Shown one piece after another: positions 1-11,564 of a stretch of DNA of 64,000 bases. A program made the translations under genes and the position numbers. The stretch spans positions 1 through 64,000 of the forward strand of contig FWCC01000242.1 of assembly GCA_900169235.1 (NCBI GenBank), given 5' to 3'. Below the pieces are notes generated by a model. That model searched no databases. It worked only from the letters and a program-made list of their open reading frames with translations, and was not told where the DNA came from. The DNA is from Zarea fungicola. Lineage: Eukaryota; Ascomycota; Sordariomycetes; Hypocreales; Cordycipitaceae. Each line of letters opens with the position of its first letter. Positions within the stretch are counted from its first letter, which is position 1.

Positions 1-199
1 GGTTTTTTTGTCACCCCCTTGGGTAGTAATAGTTGCCATTACCAGTAAAGGTAGTACAAGACAGCGCTAGCACTGTAAGCCAGCCACAGTGACGCTCACA
101 TCGGCAGCGCGCGGGGCAATGCCGAGCAAGTTCTCATTTACAAAATCATCAGTCGCAAAGCAGATAAATATCGCATAGAATCCGACTACGTTTAAAAAC
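1..199. other. Upstream region of the J-protein gene
   Basis: No coding feature is supported here. It is the probable promoter and 5' leader of the gene starting at 200. A 3' end of a neighbour to the left of the window cannot be excluded. Confidence 0.5.
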
Positions 200-1090
200 A
201 TGTCGGCGCCTCCTCCCAACTACTGTTTGTGTTGCTCTCCTATCACAATCAACGCCATCGCACGACTGACAAACCTTACGCCACGCAGATGCTATCCTAG
301 AAGTATCCGAGAATGCAACCCTTGAACGGATCAGGGAAGCATACAAGAGGTGGGCCATTATATTTATTTATAAAGCAAATATTTACCCGTTAATTCTTTT
401 ACTAACCACTGAATATAGAGCTGCACTCAAGACACATCCAGATCGTGTCGCAGCTGATTCGCCCGAGCGAGCGGAGCGGACACGCAAGTTCCAACTCGTC
501 AACGACGCATACTACACCCTATCCGACCCCATACGACGAAGAGAGTATGATGCGCAGCGACGAATGTTCAACAGGGCGCCGTCAAGCGACCCCTTTGCCG
601 AGGCACACGACGATGCGCCGCCAGGATACTCCGCTTCTGCTGGCAACCCGTACTCTTGGGCCTGGAATTTCTTCACTGGTGGCGGGAGTGGGGGTGGCGG
701 CGATGGCAACGGCGAACGTGCACGTACAGAGAATGCACAGTTCCGCGATGTGTTTGAGGAGATGATGCGCGAGCAGGGAATGGCTGAAGATGGAACGAAC
801 CGGCCGACAAACAAGTTTTGGAGCATCGTTGGAGGACTGAGCGGCGGCGCGCTTGGCTTCATCGTAGCCAATGTCCCTGGCATGGTGGCTGGCGCTGTGG
901 CCGGCAACAGGCTTGGTGCCGTCAGAGACGCGCAAGGTAAAAGTGTATATGCTGTGTTTCAGGTAAGTGATGTTGACCTGGTGAAATGAGTATCTCGCTA
1001 ACTATCCTTCAGGAACTCCCGCAGGATGATAGAACTAGACTACTCAGCCAGTTGGCCGCCAAAGTGTTCAGCCATGCGACAGGTCTCTAA
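200..1090 (+). CDS. Small DnaJ-domain (J) protein
   Basis: Predicted 235-residue Hsp40-type co-chaperone with four exons; introns 225-288, 350-418 and 963-1012, all GT-AG, total phase consistent. The N-terminal J domain (about residues 8-80) starts N-Y-Y-A-I-L-E-V, carries the HPD tripeptide that stimulates Hsp70 ATPase in the context THPDRV, and ends in a typical SDPIRRREYD helix. It is followed by a Gly-rich linker, an acidic/Met-rich helix, and a Gly/Ala-rich hydrophobic stretch (about residues 165-205) that may be a membrane-associated or buried helix pair. There is no zinc-finger region, so it is a type III J-protein. I cannot assign a client or compartment. The intron assignment in the first 30 codons rests on restoring the J-domain consensus. 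Confidence 0.85.
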
Positions 1091-1562
1091 TTGCCTGAAG
1101 CCGCAATCATGCTATCCCTCCTACAGCCCAACAAAAGCAACACTAGTACACGCATAATATCATGTCTTCCATATGTAGTTTTAATTATGTATAAATGCAA
1201 ATCGCGATACCCACCACACGGAGGTCGTATGGAGTTGAGATTTCCTCGTTGGCAGTTTGTTGCTAGACACAGGGCGTAGAAGTGGTAATATGAACGCCAG
1301 TACACTTGATAAGTTAATATGCAACTGTCGCCATGATATTCAGATCTGACAATGGTAGCCCATGTAACAAGCATATCCACAGGTGCGAAAAGAAAGAAGA
1401 AAACAAAGTACATTTTTTACCCTGACACCCAGATTTAAATCACATAAACTCCATTACCCAGATTTCCTGATCTAGAGCGTAACCATATCTTGCCTGTAGC
1501 AAAGGTATCATAAAACCCATCGCGGACCCTTGACCTAGCCTAAGCCATCATACGTATGTATC
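1091..1562. other. Convergent intergenic region
   Basis: Lies between the stop codons of the J-protein (+) and SmB (-). AT-rich, no convincing coding potential; expected to hold both 3' UTRs. Confidence 0.5.
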
Positions 1563-2519
1563 CTATCGTCGAGGACCAGGGTTGAAGCCTGGTGGTCCTC
1601 CGCCGGGAGGAGGCTGAAAGCCGTGAGGAGGGAAGCCGGGAGGGGCGCCTGGGAAGCCGCCAGGAGGAGGGGGGAAGCCACCAGGGAATCCAGGAGGAGC
1701 TAAGTAGCTGTTAGAGATGCTGTGACCGTTATATCTGCGTTTAGACGACTTACCGCCACGACCAGCAGGGAAGCCGGGGGCGCCGGGGAATGCAGGTAAG
1801 CCTGGAGGGGCACCACCAAGACCAGCAGCAGGACCCTGTAATCAGTTAGCAGGAAAACTCAACCTACAAATGCGACAAAGTAACGAGGATATCATACCGC
1901 AAGGGATGGAGCAGGTGCACCTCTGCCAGCCGGCTTTGCGACACCAGGACCGGCGCTCAAGGCAGAAGGGATTCCGCCAGGTGCACTCTTTCCTAGTCGT
2001 GCACTGGGGTCTGCGGGAGGAGGGGATTCGACGGAGAGTGAAACAATGTACGCGCCACGGACGATTGTGAGGCCCAAGGTGCGCTTCTCCTCGGACTCGA
2101 CAACGCTGCCACCGGCACCTGGTGCGGATCTATCTTGTCGTCGCTTGACGCGTCGGAACTCTTCGGTGTCGGCAAGTACAAGATTCATATGCTACCGTCG
2201 GTTAGCAAGTGAGCCTCTTTTGTCGTTTGATATGCCATTAAATTACCTTGTCAAATGCCAGCATCTGGCCCGTCATTGCTCTGCCGTCGTTCAATGTGAC
2301 TCGCATCCGCCAGTTAATCTAACAAAATAGGTTAGTTTGTGCTAATTCGTCGCATCGGAGTCACAGGTCGCGGCGTAGAATCGCATTGCGCTGTCGGGGA
2401 AGGAGCCATAACGTACATAACCAGCCTAGGCAGAAATCCAGTTAGCAAACCTGCATCATGAGCGGTGAGAAGGGGAAGGAGCGACAGAGACTTACCATCT
2501 TGCCCTGCTTGTTCGACAT
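1563..2519 (-). CDS. SMB1: Small nuclear ribonucleoprotein SmB/B'
   Basis: Predicted 205-residue core spliceosomal Sm protein, a member of the heptameric Sm ring on U1, U2, U4 and U5 snRNAs. The Sm fold occupies about residues 8-90: the exon at 2247-2318 encodes the Sm1 motif (N-D-G-R-A-M-T-G) and ends in F-D-K, and the next exon opens H-M-N-L-V-L-A-D and contains the Sm2 motif (T-L-G-L-T-I-V-R-G). The C-terminal half is a Pro/Gly/Phe-rich tail (repeats of P-P-G-F-P) typical of SmB. Six exons: 2496-2519, 2417-2425, 2247-2318, 1898-2191, 1754-1835, 1563-1699. The second is a 9-nt microexon needed to join the initiator exon to Sm1 in frame. Transcribed divergently from the L11 gene. Confidence 0.93.
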
Positions 2520-2886
2520 CTTGAGTGATTTGTGAGAGCTTGTAGTTGCAGCGTCTCAAATGTTCCAAAAATTGGGGGTTTAATTCGCGGAGCTCTTACG
2601 CGACCGCGGCAGTACTTCAATGCTTCAAAAGCTCTGAAGTGAGGTATGGTCCAAATTTGCGGAGCCTGATTGGAGAGGCTGAAAAAAGGGTACATTTGCC
2701 ATGTACCCTCCAAGTTATGGTCTAACCATTCTGGGACTAGTCGGCTCCACTTCTCGCCCACACACGGATGAGGGCAAAGAAACCCTCGAATTTTCCTAGT
2801 CTCACAAAATCTTCTGACTTGCTCAACACGCATCTTCAACCTCACGACAAGACACATCAACAATCGTCGACAAAACAACCGCAGCA
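2520..2886. promoter_or_regulatory. Bidirectional promoter of SmB and RPL11
   Basis: The 367 bp between two divergent start codons must hold both promoters and leaders. It contains a perfect inverted repeat (arms 2688-2695 and 2701-2708, GGGTACAT / ATGTACCC with a 5-nt spacer) roughly midway. No TATA box is obvious. Confidence 0.6.
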
Positions 2887-3470
2887 ATGGCGTCCGAGAA
2901 GACTGGCAACCCCATGAGGGAGCTCAAGATTCAGAAGCTTGTTCTGAACATTTGCGTTGGCGAGTCTGGTGACAGACTTACCCGTGCCGCCAAGGTGCTC
3001 GAGCAGCTTTCTGGTCAGACTCCTGTCTACAGTATGATTCCCTTCCCTCCAACGCTTCTAGACGCAACCGCGCGCTCTAACACAATTAAACAGGCAAGGC
3101 CCGCTACACCGTCCGTACCTTTGGTATCCGCCGTAACGAAAAGATCTCTGTCCACGTCACTGTCCGTGGCCCCAAGGCTGAGGAGATTCTCGAGCGTGGC
3201 CTCAAGGTCAAGGAGTACGAGCTCCGCAAGCGCAACTTCTCCGAGACTGGCAACTTTGGATTCGGTATCTCCGAGCACATCGATCTCGGTATCAAGTACG
3301 ACCCCTCCATCGGTATCTACGGCATGGATTTCTACTGCTGCATGACCCGCCCTGGTGAGCGTGTCACCCGCCGCCGCCGCATGAAGAGCACCATTGGTGC
3401 CTCCCACCGCATCAAGCGTGACGAGACTGTCCGCTGGTTCAAGTCCCGCTTCGATGGTATTGTCCGATAA
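2887..3470 (+). CDS. RPL11: 60S ribosomal protein L11 (uL5)
   Basis: Predicted 173-residue cytosolic ribosomal protein of the large subunit, which contacts 5S rRNA in the central protuberance. The start [18 protein letters not shown] and the internal blocks [21 protein letters not shown] and G-I-Y-G-M-D-F-Y match uL5 family signatures along the whole length. One intron, 3032-3093, splits a Ser codon after G-Q-T-P-V-Y; removing it restores the frame exactly. Codon choice is strongly C-biased at third positions compared with neighbours, as expected for a highly expressed gene. The length equals the eukaryotic family norm. Confidence 0.97.
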
Positions 3471-5154
3471 ATGGAGACAAATGCAAAAAATTAGGGGTTT
3501 TTTCTTTTGTCATGGCGAAATGTTCTTTTTTTTTTTCAGGGATTGAAATGGAACCGGACCGGGCCGGGCGATATTGTATTTACGTTACCTATGCATAAGC
3601 TCACCCATCAATGGAGTTGAGCTCGGCCTTAGAGACCGACCGGCGCACATGCCGGCATTCTATATCTGCTTGCGAATGTGACGAGCACATTTCCCTTGGC
3701 CTATCTTTTACTCTTGTTCACATGTGGTTGTAATAAGCCACGGTTGCGCTTGGAAACGAGCTTGATGCAATCGAAGCCTATCCTGGGCAGATCGGAAGTT
3801 TCTTATTGCATCTTTTGTAAGGGCCTAGGCGTGCTGTTATACTGAAATGACATGGCCACCAGGTGCCCATGAATCCCCTACGCATCTGAACCCATCTCAA
3901 GGGCCGTTATTTTGAAAAGTACGTAAGTGGGTATACACAGTGTTTGCCTGCGGCTACCTGTATGACACGTACTGTTACATGCTGGAGCGCATGAACATGC
4001 GCTCAAGATATGGGGTCACTGAGACGGCCTATGTAGTGTCGAGGCTAGAATACGCTGTGGAACTTGGCGTTGCTTTGAATTATGATTGATTTCGAAACCA
4101 TGTATATGCTAGAATGAGTGTGGCAATATACGAGAAAAGTCAGTCCACCACGTGATTGATATAATACCTTTTGTTTGCTTTGTAATGTGTATATTGGAGG
4201 TAGAATTCCTCTCCCATTTGCATCTGGATTATGGATTGAACCAACACATCGAGCTGCACACCTGTCGAGAGTACACATCTCAACTCGTGCAACTGTAGCT
4301 AACTAGTGCTTGTACTGATAGCAAGTGTTGATGTAAGCTGCATCTAAAATGTTGGACAGGGCACAAAGTTGACGCAACGTTAATCTTATTTGTGATTACA
4401 ACTTATGTGACAGCCAAAACACGCTGCAAATGTATCCTTGATGTGGCTTCAAATCAAACTACATACTTATTTTCAGATTGATGAGAACAAACCAAAAGAA
4501 AACGAATGAGTAAATGAGCCAAAGCATGCAACAGCTGGTAACAAGGCAAAAAGTTACCCTGTACCACTGTAGTAGTATGACTGACTAAGCAAGAAGGGTG
4601 GGCCGTTCCAAAGGAGAAAACTCATCGTTGGCCTGCTGAAGCGACGCTTTCTTTCTTCTTTTCTCTCCTCGTGCGGCTGGCATAACCTGAAATTTATACC
4701 CGTGTTGCTCGAATTCAACGTCAGTGGATACTCGAAGCGTCAGTTATGCCCCAGAGAAAATATAATTGCAAATCCGCCACTCTACCAAACTGGTGTTTTG
4801 TGGCTTGTTGCCACAAACGTCGCGGTAGCGAGGCAGAACATTTCCAAGCCATTGCGTAGCTTTAAATCCTTGCCGTGGGATAAAAGATATATTTCATTGG
4901 CCCTGGCTAGGGATCCCCTATCTATGAAGTCGCCAGATTAATCTATTTTGTGGAACTAGCCATCTCCGTAACTACTCGGTATGAGCAACAGTTCTGCCGT
5001 AGTCGATTTGAAGGCAACGTGTATTACCTCCGAGTCCAAGGTTCGCCTGCCGCAGCTATATGCAAAGTTCAATTTAATAACGCCGTTAGCCAGCGAGTAA
5101 GGCATACCATTTGCGATGAATTGAGGAGGAGGATAGCAACGAGCTACTGCACTG
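3471..5154. other. Convergent intergenic region, 1.7 kb
   Basis: Between the 3' ends of RPL11 (+) and the PITH protein (-). The first 150 nt contain T-rich stretches, likely 3' UTR. The rest has only short frames without recognisable motifs or codon bias. No RNA gene was recognised. Confidence 0.5.
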
Positions 5155-6314
5155 TTATTCATCGTCGCCAATCTTCTGAAGATTGCCCATTTCCCTCTTC
5201 GCACCAGCTTCACCAATCAGCCTAACCCTGTCCAGACGAACTGCGTCTGCTTCTCCATCACCTTGCTGGACATAAACAATAACAGTAGAAGTTTTCTGGA
5301 ATTTGACAAAGCGCAGTGTGATATTCGCGGTGCCTTCCTCGTTCCAGTCACTTGGACCCAAGTTGACAACCTGGGTGGGTTCGGAATCGTCGGCCTCGGC
5401 AAAATCCATGTTTTGGGGACGGTTGGTGAAGATGTGGAGGACGTGCGGTCTGGAGACGTCGCCGTCGTCATCGGATGAGGGCAGGGAAGTCAACTGCGAG
5501 CGGATACATGTTAGCAACGTGACATGCGCCTGCACCGTAAGAAGCAAAGTTTCCCACCTGGATAGTATGTAACTTCACAGTAGCTTGGAATGGGATAAAA
5601 AGCAGAAGCTGATCGTCTGAGCCACTTTGTACCCAATCCTTTGCTGTGCTCTTGCCGTTATTAAGAGCGCTGGGCTTGGAAAACTCGAACAAAGTGCGGA
5701 CAGTGCCAGCCTCGTCGTCGGCATTTAGAACCTCGCAGTCTCTGATTTCGACATGGTCCGTGATATCGGTGTAACCGCGGGGCACGTTTGCTCCTCTCCA
5801 TTCAGATGCGGCGCCACTGTCAGTTCCCGCCTCGAGGGCAACAGACTCCTGAGCAATCTTGCCGACAAACTTCTGGAGCTCAACGGGGTTTGTACTCTGG
5901 ACCTTGTCCCTAACCTTTCCGTTGCGAAAGATTATGAAACTAGGGGCCTTGGTAACTCCATGCCCTCGGGCGAGGTCGCCATTCTTATCAAAGTCGATCT
6001 TGACGAAGGAAATTTTGCCGGATTCCGAAAGGGAGTTGGAAAAAGACTCGAAGATTGCAGAAAGTGTCTCGCTACTTTCTAATGACGTAGAGAATACTAA
6101 ATGAGGTAAAAGGGTTGTACTGTTAGCATCGTCCCGGTTCCGGGTTGGGATGTGTCATTATGTCGAGCAACGCGTAGACTGCAACCTATAGCTCATTTGG
6201 CGGGGTGTGCTGTCAAGCGGGTGGTTGCAGCTTACTGTTAGCAACGACAATCGATGCCGACCGGAAGACTGTATTTAGTTGCTCCGTGGAGCTAATAGAT
6301 ATCGTTTTGCTCAT
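5155..6314 (-). CDS. Thioredoxin-like protein with C-terminal PITH domain, active site lost
   Basis: Predicted 318 residues in three exons (6236-6314, 5558-6096, 5155-5493). The architecture matches the TXNL1 family: a thioredoxin-fold domain (about residues 1-110) followed by a PITH domain (about 130-305), the module that binds the proteasome regulatory particle in other eukaryotes. The start MSKTISISSTEQ, the strand S-F-V-K-I-D-F-D and the cis-proline segment K-A-P-S-F-I-I-F keep the fold. However, the redox motif expected after the first V-V-A strand is not W-C-G-P-C: when aligned without gaps, the equivalent positions read S-L-E-S-S. No cysteine pair remains in this stretch, so oxidoreductase activity is unlikely and a binding role is the better guess. 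The 139-nt first intron is the least certain boundary. Confidence 0.85.
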
Positions 6315-6865
6315 TGCGACGACCTTGCGCGGGTGTACCAGCAGAGTCTATTATTGTGTTTTTGTTTGGGATGGAAGCTGATGGCGGGGTGAAGATGTTG
6401 GATCTGGGGCCTTGGCCCTCGCATCCATTGTCTGTAGGTTAGTAGTTAGTGGGTGGCAGCTACAGCACTGAGTAGCTGCAGGAGGTACCAGGTAGGCCAC
6501 TACCGGCCTACTATTGCAGCGCCTTTGTACCACGTACAATCGCTCGCTTCAGTCCTTGTTCCTACGCTGGTATCCAGAACCCCGAGACATTTATGTAACT
6601 GCCAGTCAGACGACCGAGTAGAGAATGTCTTTTAAATCTCATCCCTGTGGCAGGAATGAAGTTATTCATTTTTCTTTCACGCAAGCTGCCTGAAATGGAC
6701 GGTAACGCTGATGTACATAAGCGGTAAAGCGCACATCCCAGCCTCACATTTCTACGGTCCGGCCCTTCAGCTCCCGCTCCGGAGTCGCATGACTTCGCCT
6801 AAGAGATATTTTTGACGTAGATATTCCATGACTGGACGCAGTGTGTAAATTTAACACGGAGGAAG
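6315..6865. promoter_or_regulatory. Bidirectional promoter region
   Basis: 551 bp between the divergent start codons of the PITH protein (-) and the CorA-like protein (+). It contains GGTACC- and GTAGGT-type short motifs but no regulatory site I can name with confidence. Confidence 0.45.
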
Positions 6866-9800
6866 ATGAGTTACTACCAAAATGATGATGGATATCGTGC
6901 GCCGGCACTCCGCCGGCACCGACAGATTCAAGGGCATCGCCCCTTGGCCGCGGTACGTCCATCGTCGGATTCAGGAAGCACGGCCGCTGATTTTCTAGGA
7001 GCCTCCAATGCCGTATGCCAGAGCAGATGCAAGACGGCGTCCAACGTACAACTCACCATACGCTGAATATGAAATTGCTGGCCGAGGCCGTCGTTCGGGT
7101 TATAATACGCAGCGTCCTCCTGTGGTTATTAGCTACCGTCGTCAACTCTCGCCACGTTCAGTGCGAATAGCTGAACGAGTTGCTGTGGAGACGGGCCAGG
7201 CACTTCCAGACGAAGATTCTGAGGCCCTTCGTCAAAGTCCAACGGTTGAGCGTAGATACACATTTGACACGAGACAAGAGGCTCTCGAAAACGATAGGGT
7301 CCGTCGAAGATCCAGCGGTCCAGCCTTCCGCCGGAGAGAGAGGAATCGCTCTCGAAGCAGATCACGAGATGATGTCCAAGTGGTTTACCCAATCTCATAC
7401 GAGCCACTGGACCTGGATCACTACGATGAATTCACCTTTGAAGGCGAGAAATCGGACCCGTTTAAGACCAGCGACTCACTGAGCTTTGACACCTCGTCTT
7501 TGGACCCAGGTACTTCACCAGCGGATGCAGACAGAGGTTCAGAAGACTCCAGAGTTAAACCGATCTACCACTCACGTTATACTGGGGATGCAGAAACTGG
7601 CGGCAGCCACACCGCTGAGCTCACTGAGATTCACAATGGCAGTGGTGAGCTGTTCAAATGGCTGTAGGTTTCTTTACTCTTTTTTATGAAGCAAAGCTAA
7701 ACATGCACAGACATATTGAACAAAAGGTCATGAGCTTCGAAGAATTCTGGGTAATGTAAAATCCCTCCATTGAGATATTCGAAACTGGTATCTAACTCTA
7801 CCAAGGCCGAAATTTCTCGCCGTGTACACATTTCCGATACTGAGAGGCGAGCAATCAATAGACTTCGGGCCGACGTAACCCGGCTCTGTGTCAAGTCGCG
7901 TTACAACCCAAAGGGTGTAAATGTCGGTTATATGGAACCTCAGTTCCTACAAACGCCATTAGATACGCCGAAGAAAAAGTTCCGAGTTGGCCGCGATGAC
8001 GCCCCAGAGGCCATGGTCCGGTGGCTGTGTATGCCCTTCTTTGTTCTTGAACAATATTCCGGACTCTCCGCAGGCTCTGGCCTCTCCTCTTTCCCATCAC
8101 AGACGCTTTTGCAGGCTCAGTATTCCAGAACCACGGAGCAGAGAGATTTGACACAAGCAGTGTGCGAATTGGGGATAGCAAAAAGGGGAGAATGCTTCCA
8201 TATCGACCAGCTATGGTGTTTGGTAGTCGGAGACAGTAAGCCTAGACTGCGCCAAGTTTCTGAGAAACGGGTCTAATTTCTGCAACCAGGTCTTCTTGTT
8301 ACATGCAGTAACAAGCCGCGGTCGAGTCTCGAAGGAAATGTAATAAACCTTACATCCGAGCCGTCTCGAGCATTATCGGCCGCTTCCGCACCGGCACGAA
8401 TCCTTGTCAAGTATGGAAACTCTTTGACATGGAGCTTTACCCCTGAGGAGTGCCCTACCTGGTTTGTAGGTGTCAATGACAATTTTTACCTTTTAAACTG
8501 AACGAATCTGACAAACTAGGATTTCATTGCTCATTTCACGACCTTTTGGCCGATGATGTTGGAGTTTAAAAATGAAGAGGCAGTCATAACTGCCGCAGAA
8601 TGGCCTAAGTTATTACGATATTTGGGCGCGAAGCGCCGTCATACTGTTGTTTTGACCTTGACAATAGAGTGAGTATCAAATACTGTTGTGCGATGCATCA
8701 GTTGGTAACCAATTATAGAGACACTTACTCGCCATCTCGAGTTCTCCCTGCTCCTGAAGAAGGAAAGGCGAGAGTGGACACCATTTCTGTAAATGGTCTT
8801 CCTTTGCACATCCTGGAACTGATTGCAGATAGCTGTGGGAATAAAAAGAAGCCGGCCACCGTTGAGGACGAGCTAAAGTCGCAACTAGCGGCAGCCGACA
8901 AGTTCTTGACAGAGCAGCCTGCGTATTCCACGCAGGCAGCGTACAGCGACTGTCCTGAAGATTCGCGCGCAGTAGCCCTCGAAAGACTGAGGTTGGCAGG
9001 TGTCCAAATCGAGGAGCGGAAGAGTGATGCCCGCAGGCGTGCCTATGAGGATGGCGTCGAGCTGTTCAACATTGCGGAGACTATGCTCGAGCTTTTTGTT
9101 CCACGAAGCAGTACTGGACCAACAGTAGGCAAGTTCTGGGGTGCCGTTGCGGATCTGGCAGTTGGTACAAGAGCCCGGATTTCACAAGCCGGGGAGCGCC
9201 CGCAGATCGATCAGCGTGATCTACAGTCCAACCAGCTTGCACTGCTGAGTCGGCTGCGTAGAATTGACCCAAAGATCAGGGCTTTTCAAAGCATCATGTC
9301 ACATGTGCCAAAGGAAACCCGTATGAAGATGGAGGCACCACGACAGTTTGTCACAGCTTGGCTTCATGTGGTTAGCGGTCTCGTTTTATGTCGTGAGCGG
9401 GATGATTCATGGGAAACACACTTTTCCATTGTAGTGAACAGGCTATTGAACGAGGGCATGGATAGAATGATCCAGGCCCTTCCTTCACATGACCTGCTAT
9501 CCAGCGTTGTTTTGCAGCCGTTTGATATAGCTTCGCTGGCTGTACTTAAGCTGCTGCAAGACCACCCATCGCCGGCTGCAGACCTCAATGAGACGTACTC
9601 GCAGTACCTGGCTTCACTGGTAAGAACTTCCCCCCTGGCCACCCATGGTTTTATTGTCACCGAATCTGCGAGCTAACATCTTTCAGGACAACGACATTAC
9701 TTCCAAGCCGTCAGACAGGTCATACCAGCACCGTATAGACCTTGTCAGACGTGAGCTTTCCGCCGTTCGACGAACCGTAACCCGTCAGCGCCAAATAATT

Positions 9801-10580
9801 GCAACCATGAGACAAACCATGTACGCAAATGCCATGACTGAGTTTTTCCGCGGTGCCGGCGACGAGCCTCTTGTACTGCGAGAGCGATATAGCCGTGCGG
9901 TTAGAGAACCGCGATACACCGGGTATCAGGGCCCTTATGTTGACGACCGCGACGACGACGACAACGGGAGTCTTGACTATGCTCTGAAGATGTCACCAAA
10001 AGACAGAAATGGTTTCCGCGGTTTGCTCGTCACGGAGTGCTCGCGGCTGCTAGAGCAGCGTGACTTTGAGTTTCGCCGCTACGGCGAGTACGTCGACGAC
10101 CTGGAGCGCGCCGTGGCATTCAAGATGGACTGGACCAAGGATCGGCAGGAGAATGCCGTGTACGCGTTTACCATTGTCACCATCATTTTCCTGCCGCTGA
10201 GCTCCATTGCAGGCATCTTTGGCATGAATACGTCAGACGTGCGCGACATGGAGGCTGGACAATGGCTGTATTGGGTGGTGGCGCTACCCGTCACGCTGCT
10301 AGTAATTGTGCTGGGCCTCTGGTGGATGAATGAGCTCGGCAACGTGATGCGATGGCTCACAGGACAGATGAGCAGCGGCAGGAGTAATTCTACCAGTGTT
10401 GGATATGCAGGTGTCGCCAGTGCAGAGGCTATTGCAGAAGCCCAGTATTATGCAGAAATGGAGGGCGAGAAGCCGCGCCGGTACGGTAGGGTGAAGAAGG
10501 TGACAACAGTGGAAAATCCATTCAATTCATATGAGGTCTGGCGAGAACCAGAGTCACGCTCGAGACGACGGATGGCGTGA
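6866..10580 (+). CDS. CorA-like Mg2+ transporter-type membrane protein with long N-terminal extension
   Basis: Predicted 1113 residues in eight exons (6866-6952, 6999-7663, 7711-7750, 7806-8235, 8290-8465, 8520-8668, 8719-9619, 9687-10580); the exon lengths sum to a multiple of three. The last exon carries the CorA signature: a long helical region, then two membrane segments (about residues 975-995 and 1008-1030). The first ends in G-M-N-T, matching the G-M-N selectivity-filter tripeptide of CorA/Mrs2/Alr channels. The N-terminal 250 residues are disordered and Arg/Ser-rich (an RSRSRSRD run near residue 160), unlike bacterial CorA, and the middle is a large, acidic soluble region. Fungi hold several such extended CorA-like proteins, most untested, so ion specificity is inference. 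Start chosen at the first ATG, with a 46-nt first intron. Confidence 0.85.
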
Positions 10581-10816
10581 CGAGATCCGAGTTAATCATA
10601 CTTTTAAAGAGTTTAAAGACAGATAAAAGTAACTATAGAATGAATGTTATACATTGAAAAAAAAAATAACATTAATTATCATCAATCGTTTGTTGTTGGG
10701 AAATGGTGGAACTATTCAACCACCCCTGTCATGGGAAACCTGTCTCCAAATGAGAAATCGTGCGCCGTACATTTTGCATTTTTTTCTGAACATCGCTTTG
10801 CTCATTCTGAACCGCA
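10581..10816. other. Convergent 3' region
   Basis: 236 bp between the stops of the CorA-like gene (+) and the His/Pro-rich gene (-), with A-rich tracts; probably both 3' UTRs. Confidence 0.4.
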
Positions 10817-11564
10817 TCATCGGTAGCGGGGGCGATCATAGTGCTGGTGATGGTGGTGGTGGTCATAGTGAATATGCTCGTAATGGCTCTCAGGATGCTC
10901 CCTAAGGCGATGCTGATGCTTGTGCTCCTGATGATGGCGGTGGCGATCCTCAATGTTAATGTGAATATCCAACTCCTCATCATCACAAGATGTGCTCGGT
11001 GGCGATGGAGGCGCAGCGATATACCGTCTTGGCGCATCGACGTAGCGATACTGCGGCTCCCGTGGCGGCGACGGTGCGCGCTGCTCTGCCTTGACACGGA
11101 GGTGGACCGGGACGGGCACGGGAACCTCGATTGGCATAGGCACAGGCACGCGGATGGGGACAGGAATGTAGCGATCCCGCTCAATGATGGTTTCCTTTTC
11201 ACGGGTCTTGGATCTCCTGCGACGGTGGCGAGGTCGTGGCGAAGGGGGGTCCACGTCGACGGCGATGACATCAATAGGCTCTGGCTCTGGCTCAGGGAGA
11301 CATGGTGGTGGGCTTGGTACAGGCTCTGGAGGGCAGATGATTACAGGTGCCGGTTCTGGTTGAACGGGGGGAGGCGGTGAGATGCGGGTGACGCGTGTGT
11401 GCTTTCTGACTTCATCGGGAAAGGGACGCTCAAGATAGAGCTTCTTCTTGTGGTGGCGATGAGGGTGGTAATGGTGATGAGCTGTTGGAGAAAGCAAGTT
11501 AGTCAATACAGAGATCAAGAGCAAGCTAGCAGTTGGCAAGAAAAAAAGGACACAACTTACCCAT
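10817..11564 (-). CDS. Histidine- and proline-rich protein of unknown function
   Basis: Predicted 222 residues. I do not recognise a family. The protein begins M-A-H-H-H-Y-H-P-H-R-H-H-K-K-K, continues with a Pro/Glu-rich section, an Arg-rich patch (R-P-R-H-R-R-R-R-S-K), a V-P-V-P-I/M repeat block, and ends in a His/Asp/Tyr-rich tail with a run of five His. Such composition suggests an intrinsically disordered, possibly metal-binding protein. In the preferred model the first coding exon is only four nucleotides (ATGG, 11561-11564), followed by an intron 11482-11560 with a consensus GTAAGT donor and CAACAG acceptor. A model that starts at an in-frame ATG inside this intron (11539) would be 240 residues long. 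The 3' end converges with the CorA-like gene. Confidence 0.6.
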
